From contig NW_004955435.1 in NCBI RefSeq assembly GCF_000276665.1, positions 595,958-659,957 of the forward strand: DNA of 64,000 nt, given 5' to 3'. This DNA comes from Chinchilla lanigera. Its lineage: Eukaryota > Chordata > Mammalia > Rodentia > Chinchillidae. Positions 31,241 to 42,968 of this stretch are shown here, one piece after another. Below the pieces are notes generated by a model, which saw only the letters and a program-made list of their open reading frames with translations, was not told where the DNA came from and ran no database searches. The number at the start of each line of letters is the position of its first letter. Position 1 is the first letter of the stretch. The position numbers were made by a program, and so were the translations under genes.

Positions 31241-33039
31241 TACTCGGTTTTACAGTCATCATCAGCGGTCACACAGACCACAGCAGGCCTTCTAGCTTGG
31301 GGTGAATTTGGTTCTACTCTTTATTAACATGCCATAGTAGTCTAAAGTAGTGATAGTTTTCCAGAGTGGTACTCTTCATTGCCCAAGTTTAGAGGTTGGA
31401 CGTGTTTAGTCATTTAATCTGAGAAAATATGTGACAGAAGAGGTGGGACCTTTCCAGATACCAAAATAAAAGTCCCTTTTTAATTATTTCTACCTTAATA
31501 ACTCATCAATAAAGAAACTTTATAACAGATTATGGGCATTTTAAGTTTCTTAAGGTCAGAGCAGACTTTGCTTTGAGTTCAGTTGCCTAGCAAAGAGAAC
31601 TTTGATTTTTTTCTATGTCACAACCCTAATCCTTGTGAAGAACCCATAGATTTTGAGTCCAAAGGCATTCTGAGATTGACATCTTGATGTTTGTCAGACT
31701 CTGGGATGTCCTTGGCCTAGGTAACCCATCTTGTGAGTGCTTATAGCAACATCTCAGGACAGTGGGAAGTGGGAAGTTTGCTGTAGCCCACCGCCTTCAC
31801 CATGGGAACAAGGTGTCATGGCACAAATGAGGTATGGAATTGTACCTGGCATTCTGGATCTCTTATCTTCTGACGTGATGAGGTACATGAAACCAAACAT
31901 ATTTGTCCAGGGTTCTCTTCACCTTCACAACATCTGAAAGATTTCATTGGTACAATGCAGTGAAGTGTCACAACCGCTTCCCTCTTTCTTCCTTCAACAC
32001 CTCAGATTTGCTCTGTCATTTTCTTGGCATTATCCTCTTCAAGCGGATGTGGAGAGAGAGATAGGCCCAGGTGGTGTGCTTTAGCAGCACCTGTGGTTTA
32101 GAAAGTCCGTGGCATAGTTTGTGTCTTCATGTAGCCCCACTCCCCATTTCTGAGCTTAAGCAAAGCACACAGAAAGAGAAAAACGAAGCATCTTTCTAAT
32201 TCTTTCAGGACATCACGGTTACTCTGTTGACAGCCTTTGCAACGTATTTTCCTGGAAGATTATCCACTTTGTGAAATTTAAAAGTATATTGTGAGTCTTC
32301 AAATTTTCTTTGAGTATAAGTTATTTTAACCATCCTGATTTCTTATCTTGGATGATTTTGGCTTTCCTATATTTTATTAGAGTCAGTAATGAATTATTTA
32401 CTTTTGGTGTTTTAAACCAGTTTTTAACTTATTGTCTAGCAGTATTTTTGCACTTTTCAGAGTCATTCATTTTTCCTTATCTTCATTAACTCCACCTTCC
32501 ATCTTTCTGCTTTTGTTAGGCTCTTACTGTATACTTTAATTTAGATGCGTTATCTGCACATTTCCCTCTCTTTTATATTCAAAGAAGAATTTCAGACTAT
32601 TACAATCCTTCACTTCTTTTTAAGCCATTTCCTATAAGGTCGCAAAAGGTACAATTTCACTTTTGTTGTTTTCTGGATATTCTGTTTAGATTTCCTTTTA
32701 TATTTTCAAGAATATTTTTTTAAGGGATTTGGGAAACCTCTATTATTTTAAACTGTAATAGTCTACATAATTGAATTTAAAGAATATAACATTCTAAGTG
32801 ATGCAGGCAAAGAAAATATGAGAAAGGGTTGAAAAGGTTTCTCCAAAACAGCAACAAACTGCTTTTAGTGTGCACTTAGAACCAGGTAAGATTTGAAGAA
32901 TATGTTGAGAAGATTTGAAAGTGGAACTAGAGGGGAAGTCTCGGAAAAACTAAGAAGAAAGACGTTGGTGAGCCAGCCCTGGAAACACAGTAAAAAAGAA
33001 CGCCACCCCCATTTCCTCAGGTCCTCACTGGTTTTCTTC
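31241..33039. other. No feature recognised; T-rich block inside
   Basis: 32240-32760 is T-rich with antisense-LINE-like wording but no clear phrase match. The rest is unique-looking DNA. No exon supported. Confidence 0.4.
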
Positions 33040-33190
33040 GTGTCTGAAACACACAGTGTCATCCTGATGACCTCCAGTGCTGGGTCACAATTGCTCTTGC
33101 ACTAGAATGGAAACTCCTCGCATGTGGAGACTATGTCCATGGCAGAGATAATCCCAGGTGCTCACCTCACCTAATTGTGCTATGGCTGAC
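33040..33190 (+). mobile_element. L2: L2 LINE 3' scrap
   Basis: 'ctagaatggaaactcctcgcatgtggagactatgtccatgg' corresponds to the L2 3' phrase 'ctagaatgtaagctccatgagggcagggactatgtct', followed by 'ataatcccaggtgctc'. Short and diverged. Confidence 0.5.
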
Positions 33191-33879
33191 CATGGTCGGT
33201 GAGGTCAGAGCTTCCCAGACACTCAAGGATTAAAATGCCATTAAGGATACTTTAGTAATGAAATCTCCCCACCAAAAAACGCTGACATCTGTTGCCAACA
33301 GAAATTAGATTAGTTTGCATAAAAATCTGCTCTAGGCCTATCACAGGTTTTCACAGTTGGGGGAACGTAGCTGCTGGGTTATAATACGCTGATGCAGCTT
33401 TTTCTCAAGTTTTGTAGCATTCAGATACTGACTCTTTAAAAAGTTTCCCAAGTGTCCTTTACTTTAAAATTGCTATGTCTTCTGCACTCCAACCTTTGTT
33501 TGGTTTTCTCAGGTCTCAGCAAAATGCTTGTGTAGCTGTCTGACCTTTTCACAGATTATGGCATTGCTTAACAGTACATTCTTCTGGGTTTGGTCTTCTC
33601 CATATGTAGAAATTTGTGTCACACACAGAACTGTCCCTGCATCTGCCTGCTTGGGATACAGAAGTAGGGACAGTCATTGCTCTGGGTGCTTACGGTGAGT
33701 CAGGTGGGGAGTGAATGAACCATAGACACATGAGAACATAATTAATTGAGCACTCATTTATACAGAGACAAAACCATGACGTTTTCAATCCGAAGTGGGT
33801 AAAACCACTGTGTTTAGTGAGTATCGGTCTTCTTTAACAGAAACCAGCATGGACAACAATAAGCAGCTGCCGTCTGTCA
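33191..33879. other. No feature recognised
   Basis: Unique-looking DNA without long frames or repeat phrases. Confidence 0.45.
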
Positions 33880-34110
33880 CGGCCTCCAGTGCGTCAGACA
33901 CTGTTTTCTCCTCTTTCTAGGGCTGACTTACAAAGTCTTCACGACCAGTGTCTGAGGAGGTAACCACGACTTTCCTGTTTTAATGATAGATGACTTATGC
34001 ACAGAGAGTGGTTAAATCTCCAGGATCCTGGGGAAGTAAATTGTAAATCAAGAATTTAAACCTCAGGCAGTCCACCTTTAGAACCTTTCATGTTACTATT
34101 ATATGCTTCT
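33880..34110 (-). mobile_element. MIR: MIR-like relic
   Basis: 'cagtgcgtcagacactgttttctcc', 'gctgacttacaaagtcttcacgacc', 'gaggaggtaaccacgac', 'tgatagatgacttatgcacagagagtggttaaatctcc', 'gtaaatcaagaatttaaacctcaggcagtcc' follow the antisense MIR order (…cactgttctaagc…tcacaac…gagaggttaagt…gattcgaacccaggcagtct). Confidence 0.65.
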
Positions 34111-34549
34111 GCGTTAACACCAAAGCACGGGGCTGTAAATAAGTATGTGTACAGTGACACTGACATTACCAGTAATAACAGCCATTAATGAAGTCAAAGA
34201 ACTCCAAAGCCAAAATAAGCCCAAGGGTCGACCACATAGTTAAAGCCCTTCAGTCTTCAGCTGAGAAAGTGGAGGCCTAGACAGAAAGAGAAGCAGAATG
34301 GTGAGAACGAAAGTACCAGCAGCTGAATTCAAGTTTTTTTTTCCTGTTCCTCAAGGGTTTTTTCAACCACAAGTCTTTTCAACTACATTTTGTTCTATTT
34401 GCTTTATTTTATGGAGTAGTTGGTATAGAAAGTAGATTTTACTTTTCCTATTTTCAGCCTATAATTGCTCAAAACAGACAAGGATACACTATTTCTGACT
34501 ATCTGCTGTGCAATGGCTCTGTAATAACTTAAGGCTGCTGATGTACCTG

Positions 34550-34625
34550 TCTTTTTAAAATTGCGGAAGCAGAGGCACAGAGAGGTTAAAAACTGGGGTT
34601 GGTGGACCCCACTTTGAATGCATTT
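34550..34625 (-). mobile_element. MIR: MIR-core-like scrap
   Basis: 'tttttaaaattgcggaagcagaggcacagagaggttaaaaactgg' matches the antisense MIR core 'ttttacagatgaggaaactgaggcacagagaggttaagtaac'. Confidence 0.5.
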
Positions 34626-36224
34626 TCTCTAGCTTTGAAGCAGACAGCCTTTAGACTCATTATGCTTTCCCTGGTACAAACCTTTGAAGAGTGTAGACTT
34701 CATCAACCACGTGTGTTTTAGTTCTGACTATTGTCTCTTTTTCTGTACCATATAGATCCCAGTGGATCCTGGACATATGCTGTCCTCCAGCTTTTCAAAT
34801 GTGACTGCTGCCTTCATCAGTGGTGTGATTAAAGAAGGTCTTATGGATCTCTCTGCTTTTTGGTGAAAAGGCCTCCTAGCTGAGTGCCTCCTGAAAAATG
34901 AAAAGAAAAAAGCATCTCCACTCCTGAGAAGCTCTTTCATTTGCAATTATTTCTTAGTAAATCCATTAGAGATTTCTCCCCAGCTGCAGAAACTGGGTCG
35001 TAAATTGGGTGCATTTTGTCTTGCTGGGATCTTGTAGTTTAATTCCTCCAAGTCACAAAGAGGAGCTGGATGAATGTTTTGTTGTCTTGTACCAGCTTGC
35101 ACCTGTGGATTGTCTAGGAAAAAGGTTTGCATCCAAGGTAATCCTTCCTCTGCACTGGTTTCCTTTCTGTGTTTTGACCTCCTCAGAAACAGAAGAGTCA
35201 TCTTCTATCTCAAGAAAAGCAGAAAAAGGGAAGGATCTTTGAACTGCTGGATCAGGAGACGTCTCTCGTTCAGCATTTTTCCTGTTCTTTACAAGGAAAT
35301 CCTTTGGCTGAGTGTTTGTTTGTGATCACAGATTTCAAACTCATGGAATCTCATCGTGAACACTTTGACAGTAAATCCAATATATTAAATAGGAAAGCAG
35401 GCTGAGGAGCTGTCAAATGTCTTTAAAGATTTGGTAAGAATTTGTTCTTTCATTGCTGTTATTGCTTCCCAACTTGCCATTAAAACTCCTGGTACAGGAT
35501 ACTACTGCTCGTCTTTAAATTTTGATGGTACTGTCTTTTTGGTCCTTTGCAGAATTTATTTCACATATCTGATACACAGAAACACAAGGACCTTTATTTT
35601 CACCCCTTTTGATATGGTAGTTTTTGTCTGAATGGAGGGAGTAATAGTGAAGCGAGACAGAGTACAGTTATTTCCTTGTGTCCCTCATCTGCCTGAAACC
35701 ATAAGGCCATCAGGAGTCAACTGAGCAACAAGAGGGGACCCAATCTTCTCTGGAAGTGCAGGTACAGGAGCTGACTAAATGCTGAGACTTATAAGTTGTT
35801 CTTGGGATGCACGTGTCCAACTGGCCTCAGCTCTGTAAGGCCATCTCCATCAAAAGGATCTGAGCAGGTCTTTACAGTACACATTTATAGTAGAACAGCT
35901 TCCCTACCCGGATGGCAGCCCCAATTAACACAAGAGTCTCTTAATGGGCAATGCCACTTTTAACTTGCCAAATATGTTCTGAGTACATTTCTCACAGCTC
36001 TGTCATACTTGGTCAATCAGGTAATCCACTTACCCACTTGCTCCTGGCTGAAGGAAAGGTCATGTGTCTAGTCACGTAAAACAAAACAGAATTGTTACAA
36101 GCTTGAGGCCAGATGAGGCGTGCTTCAGACACCTTCGGCTGCTTGGGTGACCCAGTGTGACTGATCTTATGATAGAGCTGAGACCTACAGAGCAGTTCTA
36201 AAGAAAAAAAACTAAGTCAAAGCA
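34626..36224. other. No feature recognised
   Basis: Unique-looking DNA. Several overlapping frames of 70-84 codons at 34730-35325 lie on both strands; none is recognised and I see no convincing exon boundaries. Confidence 0.45.
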
Positions 36225-36261
36225 AGCAACACACATACACATGTATACACATGCGTGCACT

Positions 36262-36293
<32 letters not shown>
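36225..36293 (+). repeat. (CA)n microsatellite
   Basis: Imperfect CA/TA/GC alternation (ACACACATACACATGTATAC, ATGCGTGCACTCGCGC) leads into a pure (CA)n run of about 28 bases. Alternating purine-pyrimidine DNA with Z-DNA potential. Confidence 0.95.
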
Positions 36294-37619
36294 GCTTTCC
36301 TCTTTTGCGTTTAAGGGCATTACTTCAGCTTTTGTGTGGAAGGGATGACTGCTATCCACATTCAGGAAGCCCACGTGAGTTGTTCAGATTTGACATGGCA
36401 ATAATCAAGAACGGGTCGGTAAAGAAATATTGGAAAAGTAATCAGGTTTTCCTCAGTTCATCTTCTAATTAGAGGGCAGGCTAAAGAGCAAAGTAATGAA
36501 ATTAAAATCTAACTACTGTTAAGACTTTGGTTTTTTTTTTTTTCCGCTGAGGGCCGCCAGAGTGTTTGGCACTGCACGGCATGTATGAGGACACAGAGGC
36601 CTAGAGGACTCAGGGATGTAAGACTTCAGGAAGATTTGACCGCGTTTGACTAGGGAACAAATTGGCCCCTGTTGGAACGTCAATACGATCCTTTGTAGAA
36701 GAACAAAAATACTAGTATGTAGAAGTCTCCATTTGCTCAGGTTCCAGGTTATTTAAATTAAGTTGACAGGCCTAATGTACGGTTACTTTTCCTTTGTTGA
36801 TACATTTTTTTATGGCGATGAACCCATTCATAAGAAATGTGGATTTTTTAGTCATAAAAGTGTTCTTTGGACCACAGGTAAATAAGGAAATATGTGTATG
36901 TTAGAGACAGCCACAACCTGGACTGTGTCTGTTACATTTTTAGCAGAAGAAAAAATGGAAGCACACGCTCATGTGTACACAGACATGCACACAAGCATAC
37001 CCAAGAAGGAAAAGCAACAAGTCATTGGCCCCACTTCTGCCTGGTTCCAAATAAAGGGCACAAAACATTAAGGCTCCTCAGGCCAGCCCCCTCTCCGCTG
37101 GGTAGGCTTCTGCATCTGGCGGTGGCTGGACAGTGCCGGAGCTGAGACCTGGCTTCCTCTCCCTGGGGAGAGGTGAACATAGACATTTGGCTTTTTACCA
37201 GAGAAGAGCCATATACACAAGGAAGAACACACTGGCCTGAGAGGGCTAAAATAGCAATTTAAGTTTCCAGTATGGGTGTGGGGCCGGGTGATTCAAATGT
37301 TCCCTTCTCTTTTCCTCACGTACCTTTCCCTCCAGAGATTTTAGGAAAGGAGAATGTTGTGACATATGTGTGCACCCCAGGAAGCTCCCCCCATCTTCAT
37401 GTCTTCCTCCAGCTTCCCATGCCTGTTCCCCAGGTCTTCCTTCTCAGGGTCCCCAGGATGGTCCATAGGAGGCAGGCGCCCTCCCACAGGGTTGCATAGG
37501 CGTAATATTGTTGTCTAGAATAAATTTAGGGTAGAGATGGATATTTAACTTTGGTTCTAAGTATGACTGCTCCCACATTCCATGGAAAACCCATCTGAGA
37601 AGATACACTTTATGTATCT
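36294..37619. other. No feature recognised
   Basis: Unique-looking DNA with a T12 run near 36530. 37270-37500 is C/T-rich with a 75-codon frame of no recognised content. Confidence 0.4.
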
Positions 37620-38030
37620 ATTTATTTCTTATTAGTACATGTTTGCAGTATATAAAGATTACATTTACTGTGGGAAGTTTGTGCACGTGCCTACTATATC
37701 TTAATTCTCTTTTGTCCCCTTCTTCTCCCATCCCTCCCCATTCCCTCTAACTCTTTTTCCCCTTCCAATTTGAAAAAGCTCTGTTTCCATTTTTACCTTT
37801 CATTTTTTTGAGATAGGTTCTTGCTACACAGTTTGGGCGGCCTAGAACTTGTGGCCACCCTACTGCTTCAGGCTCCTGAGTGCCGGGTTATAGGCATGCA
37901 CCACCATGCCTGACAGTAAAGATGAATTTTAAATGGGGGTTCTCATACATATGCTAGTTTCTGATTTTGTATTCTACTTATAAGTTAGCCCTTTTTCAGC
38001 AAGAGTATGTCCTTCTAATCTCCATATGGT
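37620..38030 (-). mobile_element. L1: LINE-1 3' end, antisense, split by B1
   Basis: 'cttattagtacatgtttgcagtatataaag', 'gtgcacgtgcctactatatctt', a C/T-rich block, and after the B1 'gattttgtattctacttataag…' resemble the L1 3' UTR copy at 7.47-8.0 kb in order and composition. It ends before ORF2. Confidence 0.5.
37804..37915 (-). mobile_element. B1: B1 SINE, truncated
   Basis: Antisense B1: TTTTTTTGAGATAGGTTCTT, 'gctacacagtttgggcggcctagaacttgtgg', 'cttcaggctcctgagtgccgggttataggc', ATGCACCACCATGCCTGA. Only one GGC-type block is present where the copies at 7.6 and 28.6 kb have two, so this copy lacks the internal duplication or has lost it. Confidence 0.85.
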
Positions 38031-38280
38031 GACTCTATGCATCCTCTGTCTGAAGAGGCAGCACGTACTCCCTCACCCCAGTTCTTAAATATTAGTGAGT
38101 ATGGCCTCGCCTCCCCAGGAAGCTTCCCTCATTACTCACGCCTAGCCTTGAAATCACAGATGAATTCAATCTTTGTAGAGTAATCCAGGATGGGCCTCCT
38201 AACACAAAGTGTAGAAGTTGTCTCAGAAGTGTGAGCTATAAATGTACGTCCAGGTTTTTCTGAAAATTTACAAAGTTGAA

Positions 38281-38312
38281 ATACACATACACACACACAC
38301 ACACACACGTGC
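38281..38312 (+). repeat. (CA)n microsatellite
   Basis: ATACACATAC then a (CA)n run of about 20 bases, ending in CGTGC. Confidence 0.93.
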
Positions 38313-38760
38313 AAAGACACTATCAATGCCCAAAGATAGGTACAGGTGATAATCACTGCAAGAAGCTTGCCCAGCCACCAGAGTTGTTTTCATGGTGTTC
38401 CCAGAGCGGTGCCCCTCGGCTTTTAGATGTAGCAAAGTAGCAGTTTAACTCATTTCTCTCTCTTTCTCTCTTTCCACTTCCGAATTGCGTTTCTTTAAGC
38501 CCACAAAGAATAGAAAACAGGAGGAGCCTCTGAGCTAGGTGCTTGTGTATGGATGCTCCCCTGGCCAGAAGCAGTACAAGGACCTGTTAGGGGCTCATTA
38601 AATTGTTAGGTGCAGGCAGAACCTCATCCCAGGCGCGGGGGGAGGGAGTGGAAGGTGGTTTGTACACATGGGGGTTCATTCTTCCAATTACTTGAGTAAA
38701 TGTTGATGTCATTTCATAAAGCATAGGACATAAAAAGTATCACATTTTAACCTCTGTCAA
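38313..38760. other. No feature recognised
   Basis: Unique-looking DNA with a small CT-rich patch near 38455-38475. Confidence 0.45.
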
Positions 38761-38771
38761 TCTTCCTTCCA

Positions 38772-38858
38772 TTTACTTACTCATTTGTACCGGGAATCAA
38801 ACTCAGGACCTTGTGCTTGCCAGGCAGGCACTTGTGCCGCTGAGCCATATCCCTGGCC
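38772..38858 (-). mobile_element. ID: ID-type SINE with 11-bp target duplication
   Basis: Antisense ID: 'gtaccgggaatcaaactcaggaccttgtgc', GCCAGGCAGGCACTTGTGCC, GCTGAGCCATATCCCTGGCC. TCTTCCTTCCA is present at 38761-38771 and 38859-38869, flanking the element exactly. The tail complement is ATTTACTTACTCATTT. Confidence 0.94.
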
Positions 38859-38869
38859 TCTTCCTTCCA

Positions 38870-38948
38870 CTGAAAACATCTGATGTTTTGCTTGATTTTT
38901 AAAATCTCCTTTCCGTGGCGGGCTTGCCCCTTCTGACACTTTGTGTGT
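38870..38948. other. Short unique spacer
   Basis: Nothing recognised between the ID and the MaLR-like LTR. Confidence 0.4.
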
Positions 38949-39299
38949 CTTAGTTGCTTTGCCTCCTTGCCGGGACAGAATTCCTGACACCCATAACTTG
39001 GGCAGGAGAATTTTTATGGCTCACATTTTACTCTTTAGTAGGCTGCTGCAGAGCAGGAAGGCATGGCAGAGGGGCGTGGTTGGGAAGAGCTGCTCACAGC
39101 GTGGAGGACAGGGAAGCAGAGAGAGTGAAGGGAGGGAAATCAACCCCTCCAGGCCAGGCCCCAGTGACCGGCCTCTTCTGACCAGATCCCACCCCCAACA
39201 CAAGCCAGCTATAAGCCCCTTAATCCAGTCACCCTCAAAAGGCCACCTATGAGCGCATGAGGCCCTTGGGGGACATTTGGATATAGACCCTAACAGTAG
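38949..39299 (-). mobile_element. MaLR-like LTR, antisense
   Basis: 'tcttagttgctttgcctccttgccgggacagaattcctgacacc', 'gagaatttttatggctcacattt', 'catggcagaggggcgtgg', 'gagctgctcacagcgtgg', 'gccacctatgagcgcatgagg', 'gacatttggatatagaccctaaca'. Same family and orientation as 11.1 and 43.8 kb; this is one of the more complete copies. Open frames on both strands across it are by-products. Confidence 0.75.
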
Positions 39300-39397
39300 G
39301 CCTGCGTGAATGTCCCCTAAAGCATTCCTTTTCTTCATGGCAGTCTGTTTACTTCTTTCGTGACTCCAGTGTTGATTTACTTGCTAGTCTACTTTTT

Positions 39398-39480
39398 ATT
39401 TTTCTTTTTGAGAATGTAAACTCTTTGAGGACAGGGCAATATCTGGTTTATTTGTTTTCTGCACACCCCACCATCATGTT
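39398..39480 (+). mobile_element. L2: L2 LINE 3' scrap
   Basis: GAATGTAAACTCTTTGAGGA followed by CAGGGCAATATCTGGTTTAT matches the L2 phrase 'gaatgtaagctccttgagggcagggactttgtcttg'. Confidence 0.6.
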
Positions 39481-39915
39481 TGATAATTTGAAAAGGTAAA
39501 AAATTGTAGAGGCAGAGAGTGTGTCTCCCTAGTCAGGCTGCCTGGGCACACACCCGGGCTCTCCTTGTTACTAATTGTGTTCTGTTCTGTTTGGTCTGGA
39601 ACTCAGTAATCTAGTGGCTCTTCCCGTTCACAGGTCCTGTTTCCGAGGTCCTTCTTTCTTCCTATTTCCCCATGGATAAAACAGAGAAAATAACAGTAAT
39701 ATACCATAGTCCTGTTGTACATATTAAGTGAAACATAAAAATGTGTCAAAAATGATACGTTAAATGTTATATGAAGTAGCTGGTATTTTTAAATTATTTT
39801 ATTTGCATTAATCATTGATCAAAAGCATACTGAATACCCCATGTGGCAGGCCACATTGGATATAACTAACACCCTGACGAATATTAAGCAGAGTTATGGG
39901 ATTTAGTCAGTATCT

Positions 39916-39962
39916 CCCTCTTTCTTTCTTTCTTTCTTTCTTTCTTTTTTCTTTCTTTCTCT
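39916..39962 (+). repeat. (CTTT)n microsatellite
   Basis: About 11 CTTT units with one T-rich interruption (TTTTTTC). Confidence 0.95.
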
Positions 39963-39989
39963 ATTATCCCTTCACTTTTTAATATGATT

Positions 39990-40030
39990 ACTATTATTAT
40001 TATTATTATTATTAGTAGTAGTAGTAGTAC
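39990..40030 (+). repeat. (ATT)n to (AGT)n compound microsatellite
   Basis: About eight ATT units change directly into six AGT units, a compound array that suggests a point mutation spread by slippage. Confidence 0.95.
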
Positions 40031-41152
40031 TTGTCTATAGAATAAAACTCTGGAAGACTCCATGACTTTACTGAACTGTGTGCTACAACTAGAATACTCA
40101 GCCGTACGCAGAACCTAACTCGAGTCAAATTGAATACTCTCCTTGCTGCCTGCTCCTGGTGAGCGAGGGGCTGCCTTGGCGAGGACGACGGCCGCCTCTT
40201 TCTCTTTTTCCCTCATTTCCCATCGTGTTGCTCACAGCTCCTGGCCTTCACTTCCAGAGCACAGAGGGTAGGTGGGAGAAGTGAGGACAGGAAGTTCGTG
40301 CTTGGACGGGACTGTCATAGATGGTTTTGCCATTTTGGCCTCAGATGGTCAGAGGCAACCCTGTGTCCCAGCTCTCCTGGATTCTTATGAAACTCTGTGC
40401 TGGGACTCCTAACCTTAACTTTAAGAAGCACACTTTGGTGGTCAGTATCTTCTCCTTCGCTAGTTCTCTGAGGATTAATTGTACAGAAAACTCTTCACTG
40501 GCACCCGTCCATCCTCCAGGAAGTGCTCTGGGGCAGCCCTTGCCATGGGGCCATGGTGGGAAATGCCCGCGGTTGGTGGGGTCCAGGGACCTCGTACACA
40601 CAGCGTCTGCCTTTCTATCACACCACTGTGGCTGATAAGCACGGCTTCTCATTCCCACAGTCTTCAAAATTGCATCAGGACTAGTGTTCCGGACCTGCCC
40701 TAGGATACAGGGGAGACGTACAAGCCTGCCACCTTTCTGTGCTCCAGGCGAAACCTCTTTGGGTAAGTTTGAGCTACAAGGACAGAGAGCCCAGTTACTG
40801 CCCTTGGGACGGGGAACAGTGGAGTGCCCGCAGAGGTTCTCCTCCAAAACACTTCCTTAAGGCACGAGTACTGGACAGGCTTGGAGTCCTCTCACGGGGT
40901 GTTGGCATCACTCTGACATTTCTATTTCGTGATCTGGTACCTGGCTTTGGAACTTCCTGTTGTGTCCAAATGCCACTCTGAACTTCTGACTGAATAGTCT
41001 ACTACTCCAGAAACTGGGACAGAATGGGAACTCCATGGTATACAAGCTGTGTGAGCTGTGTCAAGTACAGACCCCTTCGGGACCTGCCATGTGCCCCCTG
41101 CAGCCTGTGCAGGGCCCTGTCCTCTCCCTCTCTGATGACAGATTCAGAACTC
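40031..41152. other. Unique DNA, no gene supported
   Basis: Contains the 168-codon minus-strand frame at 40341-40847, overlapped by plus-strand frames; no recognised domain or splice context. The 40140-40230 part has a small CpG cluster (GGCGAGGACGACGGCCGCC). Confidence 0.45.
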
Positions 41153-41262
41153 TTCATTCTCCTCTCTTCCCCATCCTCTTCCTGTTCCTTTCACCTTTTA
41201 TTTCTCCCCCTTTCTTTTTCCCTCTCTCCCCTTTTCTTTCCTTTTCTCCTTTTGTACAGGTG
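41153..41262 (+). repeat. Polypyrimidine low-complexity tract
   Basis: C/T makes up nearly all of about 105 bases without strict periodicity. Frames here are Ser/Leu/Phe-rich because of it. Confidence 0.8.
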
Positions 41263-41704
41263 TCGTTTATGCTCTTACCATACTCAAAGACTTCTCTCCT
41301 GACTGTTACTTCTTTATCCGTTTATTCCTTCTCGATTTCCAAATAAATGAGTTGCTTTGTTCCTACAGTAATTTCATGTTCTGCGGTAATTACCTCCTAA
41401 TTATTTCCGTCTGCCTTTTATCTTCAATATTCATCGAAAGCCACCTGTTTTCAGCTCTCTGAATACCCACAGGTAATTATTTAATGCCACAATTACACAG
41501 ATCTAAAACTTCGCTTCCCCTTTATCTACTTCCCCTGGCTTCTCCATGTTAGTCTTTGGTGAACTGGGTTTTGAGGGTGTCCCTCCTCCAAGACAAGGGC
41601 ACACTGGACTGTGTTGTCTCTTTTTTTGCTTCAAAATTGAATATTACAATAAAGGATGTGATCAATGTTTAAAATGATTAAACAAATGGGTGCAAAGCTC
41701 ACGA
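41263..41704. other. Unique AT-rich DNA with TAATTA motifs
   Basis: 41380-41520 contains several homeodomain-type ATTA sites (GGTAATTACCTCC, CTAATTATTT, GGTAATTATTTAATGCC). This might be a conserved non-coding element (see findings). Confidence 0.3.
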
Positions 41705-42600
41705 TGCATTGTGTCATTCATTCATTCATTCTTTTAACAAATGTTTATCAGGTTCCTACTACGTGGTAAACATTGCTTTAGGGGTAGAGATTTAAAATAG
41801 CCGTGGCCCCTGTTCTCACCTAATAAAGGCAAAGGAGGCAGAGAAGCGATAAATACATAGAAATACTATTTTCTGATAGTTATAAATGTTATGAGGGAAT
41901 GAAAGTTGTCACAGAGAGTGACAAAAGGAGGGAGGATTGAACAGCTGCTTTAGGAAGCTAAGAGGCATTATTCTGACGGTTACATTTCATCTGAACCTCG
42001 TGTGACCGGAAAGAAGCAGTCTCAAGAAGATTCAGAGGAATCTGCCAGGTAGAACACACAGCACAATCATTTGAAATGAGGTAAGTTTGGTGTGTGCAAG
42101 AAGTAGAACACCACTGTGTGTGGATTACATGGAGTGAGAAAGATGAATTCGTACATGTCAGGGGCCGAGTCACACAGGGCTTGAAAGGCAGCATGAAGAG
42201 TGGCAGAGAATGACTGAGAAGTTTTAAACAGGAGAGGAGCGTAATCTCAGCAACATTTTACGAGATTTTCTTGCCAGGCAGGGAGATAAGTAGGAAGCTG
42301 GGATGATAGGTGAGAGACGGTGTCGTAGGTAGGGAAGAAGCAATGCTGATGGAGACAAATGGAGTTGAGATATTCTGTGGAGTTAGGGTTGATGAACTTG
42401 ATAATGCGATATAGGAGATAACAGTAGAAAGAGGTTAAGAATGACTTTTAGGTTTTGGGCTAGAAACTGGGCACACAAAATGCCATTTCTGAGACAGGAG
42501 GACTGGAACAGGACTGGGGTTAGGAAACTAGCAGTTCTGTTCGGATACATTAAAACAGATCTCTGTCAGATCTTTGTATAGAAATGTCAGGTGAAGAGGG
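41705..42600 (+). mobile_element. Long ancient mammalian repeat, unassigned
   Basis: Starts with ATTCATTCATTCATTC and 'aacaaatgtttatcaggttcctactacg', the usual L2/MIR-like opening. It continues through 'ataaatacatagaaatac', 'gacaaaaggagggaggattgaacagctgc', 'gtcacacagggcttgaaaggcagcatgaagag', 'gaagttttaaacaggagaggag', 'gtctgttcggata' and related blocks. I recognise this order from a long ancient mammalian repeat (…ggccttgtaggcca…agcaggggagtgacatgatc…) but cannot name it. Its sense direction by consensus convention is therefore uncertain. The 78-codon minus frame inside is not a gene. Confidence 0.6.
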
Positions 42601-42721
42601 GGACTGTCAACTAGACTTTAAAGAAAAGCTTTGCCCTGGAGGGCTCCCTGGGCAGTCATTCCTATCTGAATGGCATCTAAAGCCATGAAGCAAGGGAGTG
42701 AGGGAAGAAAGAAAAGAGGAG

Positions 42722-42968
42722 TCTGAGCAGGGTGTGGCGATGCACGCCTGAAATCCCAGGATTTGGGGAGGCTGGGGCAGGAGGATGGCAAGTTCAAACC
42801 CCACCTGAGCAACGTAACAATTTAGCAAGACCTTTTCTTTAAATAAAAATATAAAGGGGCAGGAATGTAGTCAAGATGAAGTACTGAAAGGGGGGTACTG
42901 AAAGGTGTTCTGGGAATATGGTTTAGTAGAAGATCCTAGGTTAAATCATCAGAACCACAAAAACGAAA
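42722..42968 (+). mobile_element. Composite B1+ID SINE
   Basis: The B1 half reads AGGGTGTGGCGATGCACGCC, TGAAATCCCAGGATTTGGGG, 'aggctggggcaggaggatggcaagttcaaacc', 'agcaacgtaacaatttagcaagacc', then an AAATAAAAATATAAA linker. It continues into ID-like sequence: 'ggggcaggaatgtagtc' and, after a small duplication (GGTACTGAAAGG twice), 'tctgggaatatggtttagtagaagatcctaggttaaatcatcagaacc' with an A-rich tail to about 42990. Such B1-ID dimers are known from several non-murid rodents, which supports the lineage call. Diverged but complete in layout. Confidence 0.72.

Noticed and set aside
36225..38312. CA repeats as CRISPR-like arrays
   Set aside because: Simple dinucleotide repeats without spacers, in a mammalian genome.
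40321..40440. MER5-like DNA transposon relic
   Set aside because: A few words such as 'aactttaagaagcacactttgg' recall MER5A but order and both ends could not be matched.
40341..40847. 168-codon minus-strand frame
   Set aside because: Overlapped by plus-strand frames of 104 and 74 codons; content not protein-like or recognised.
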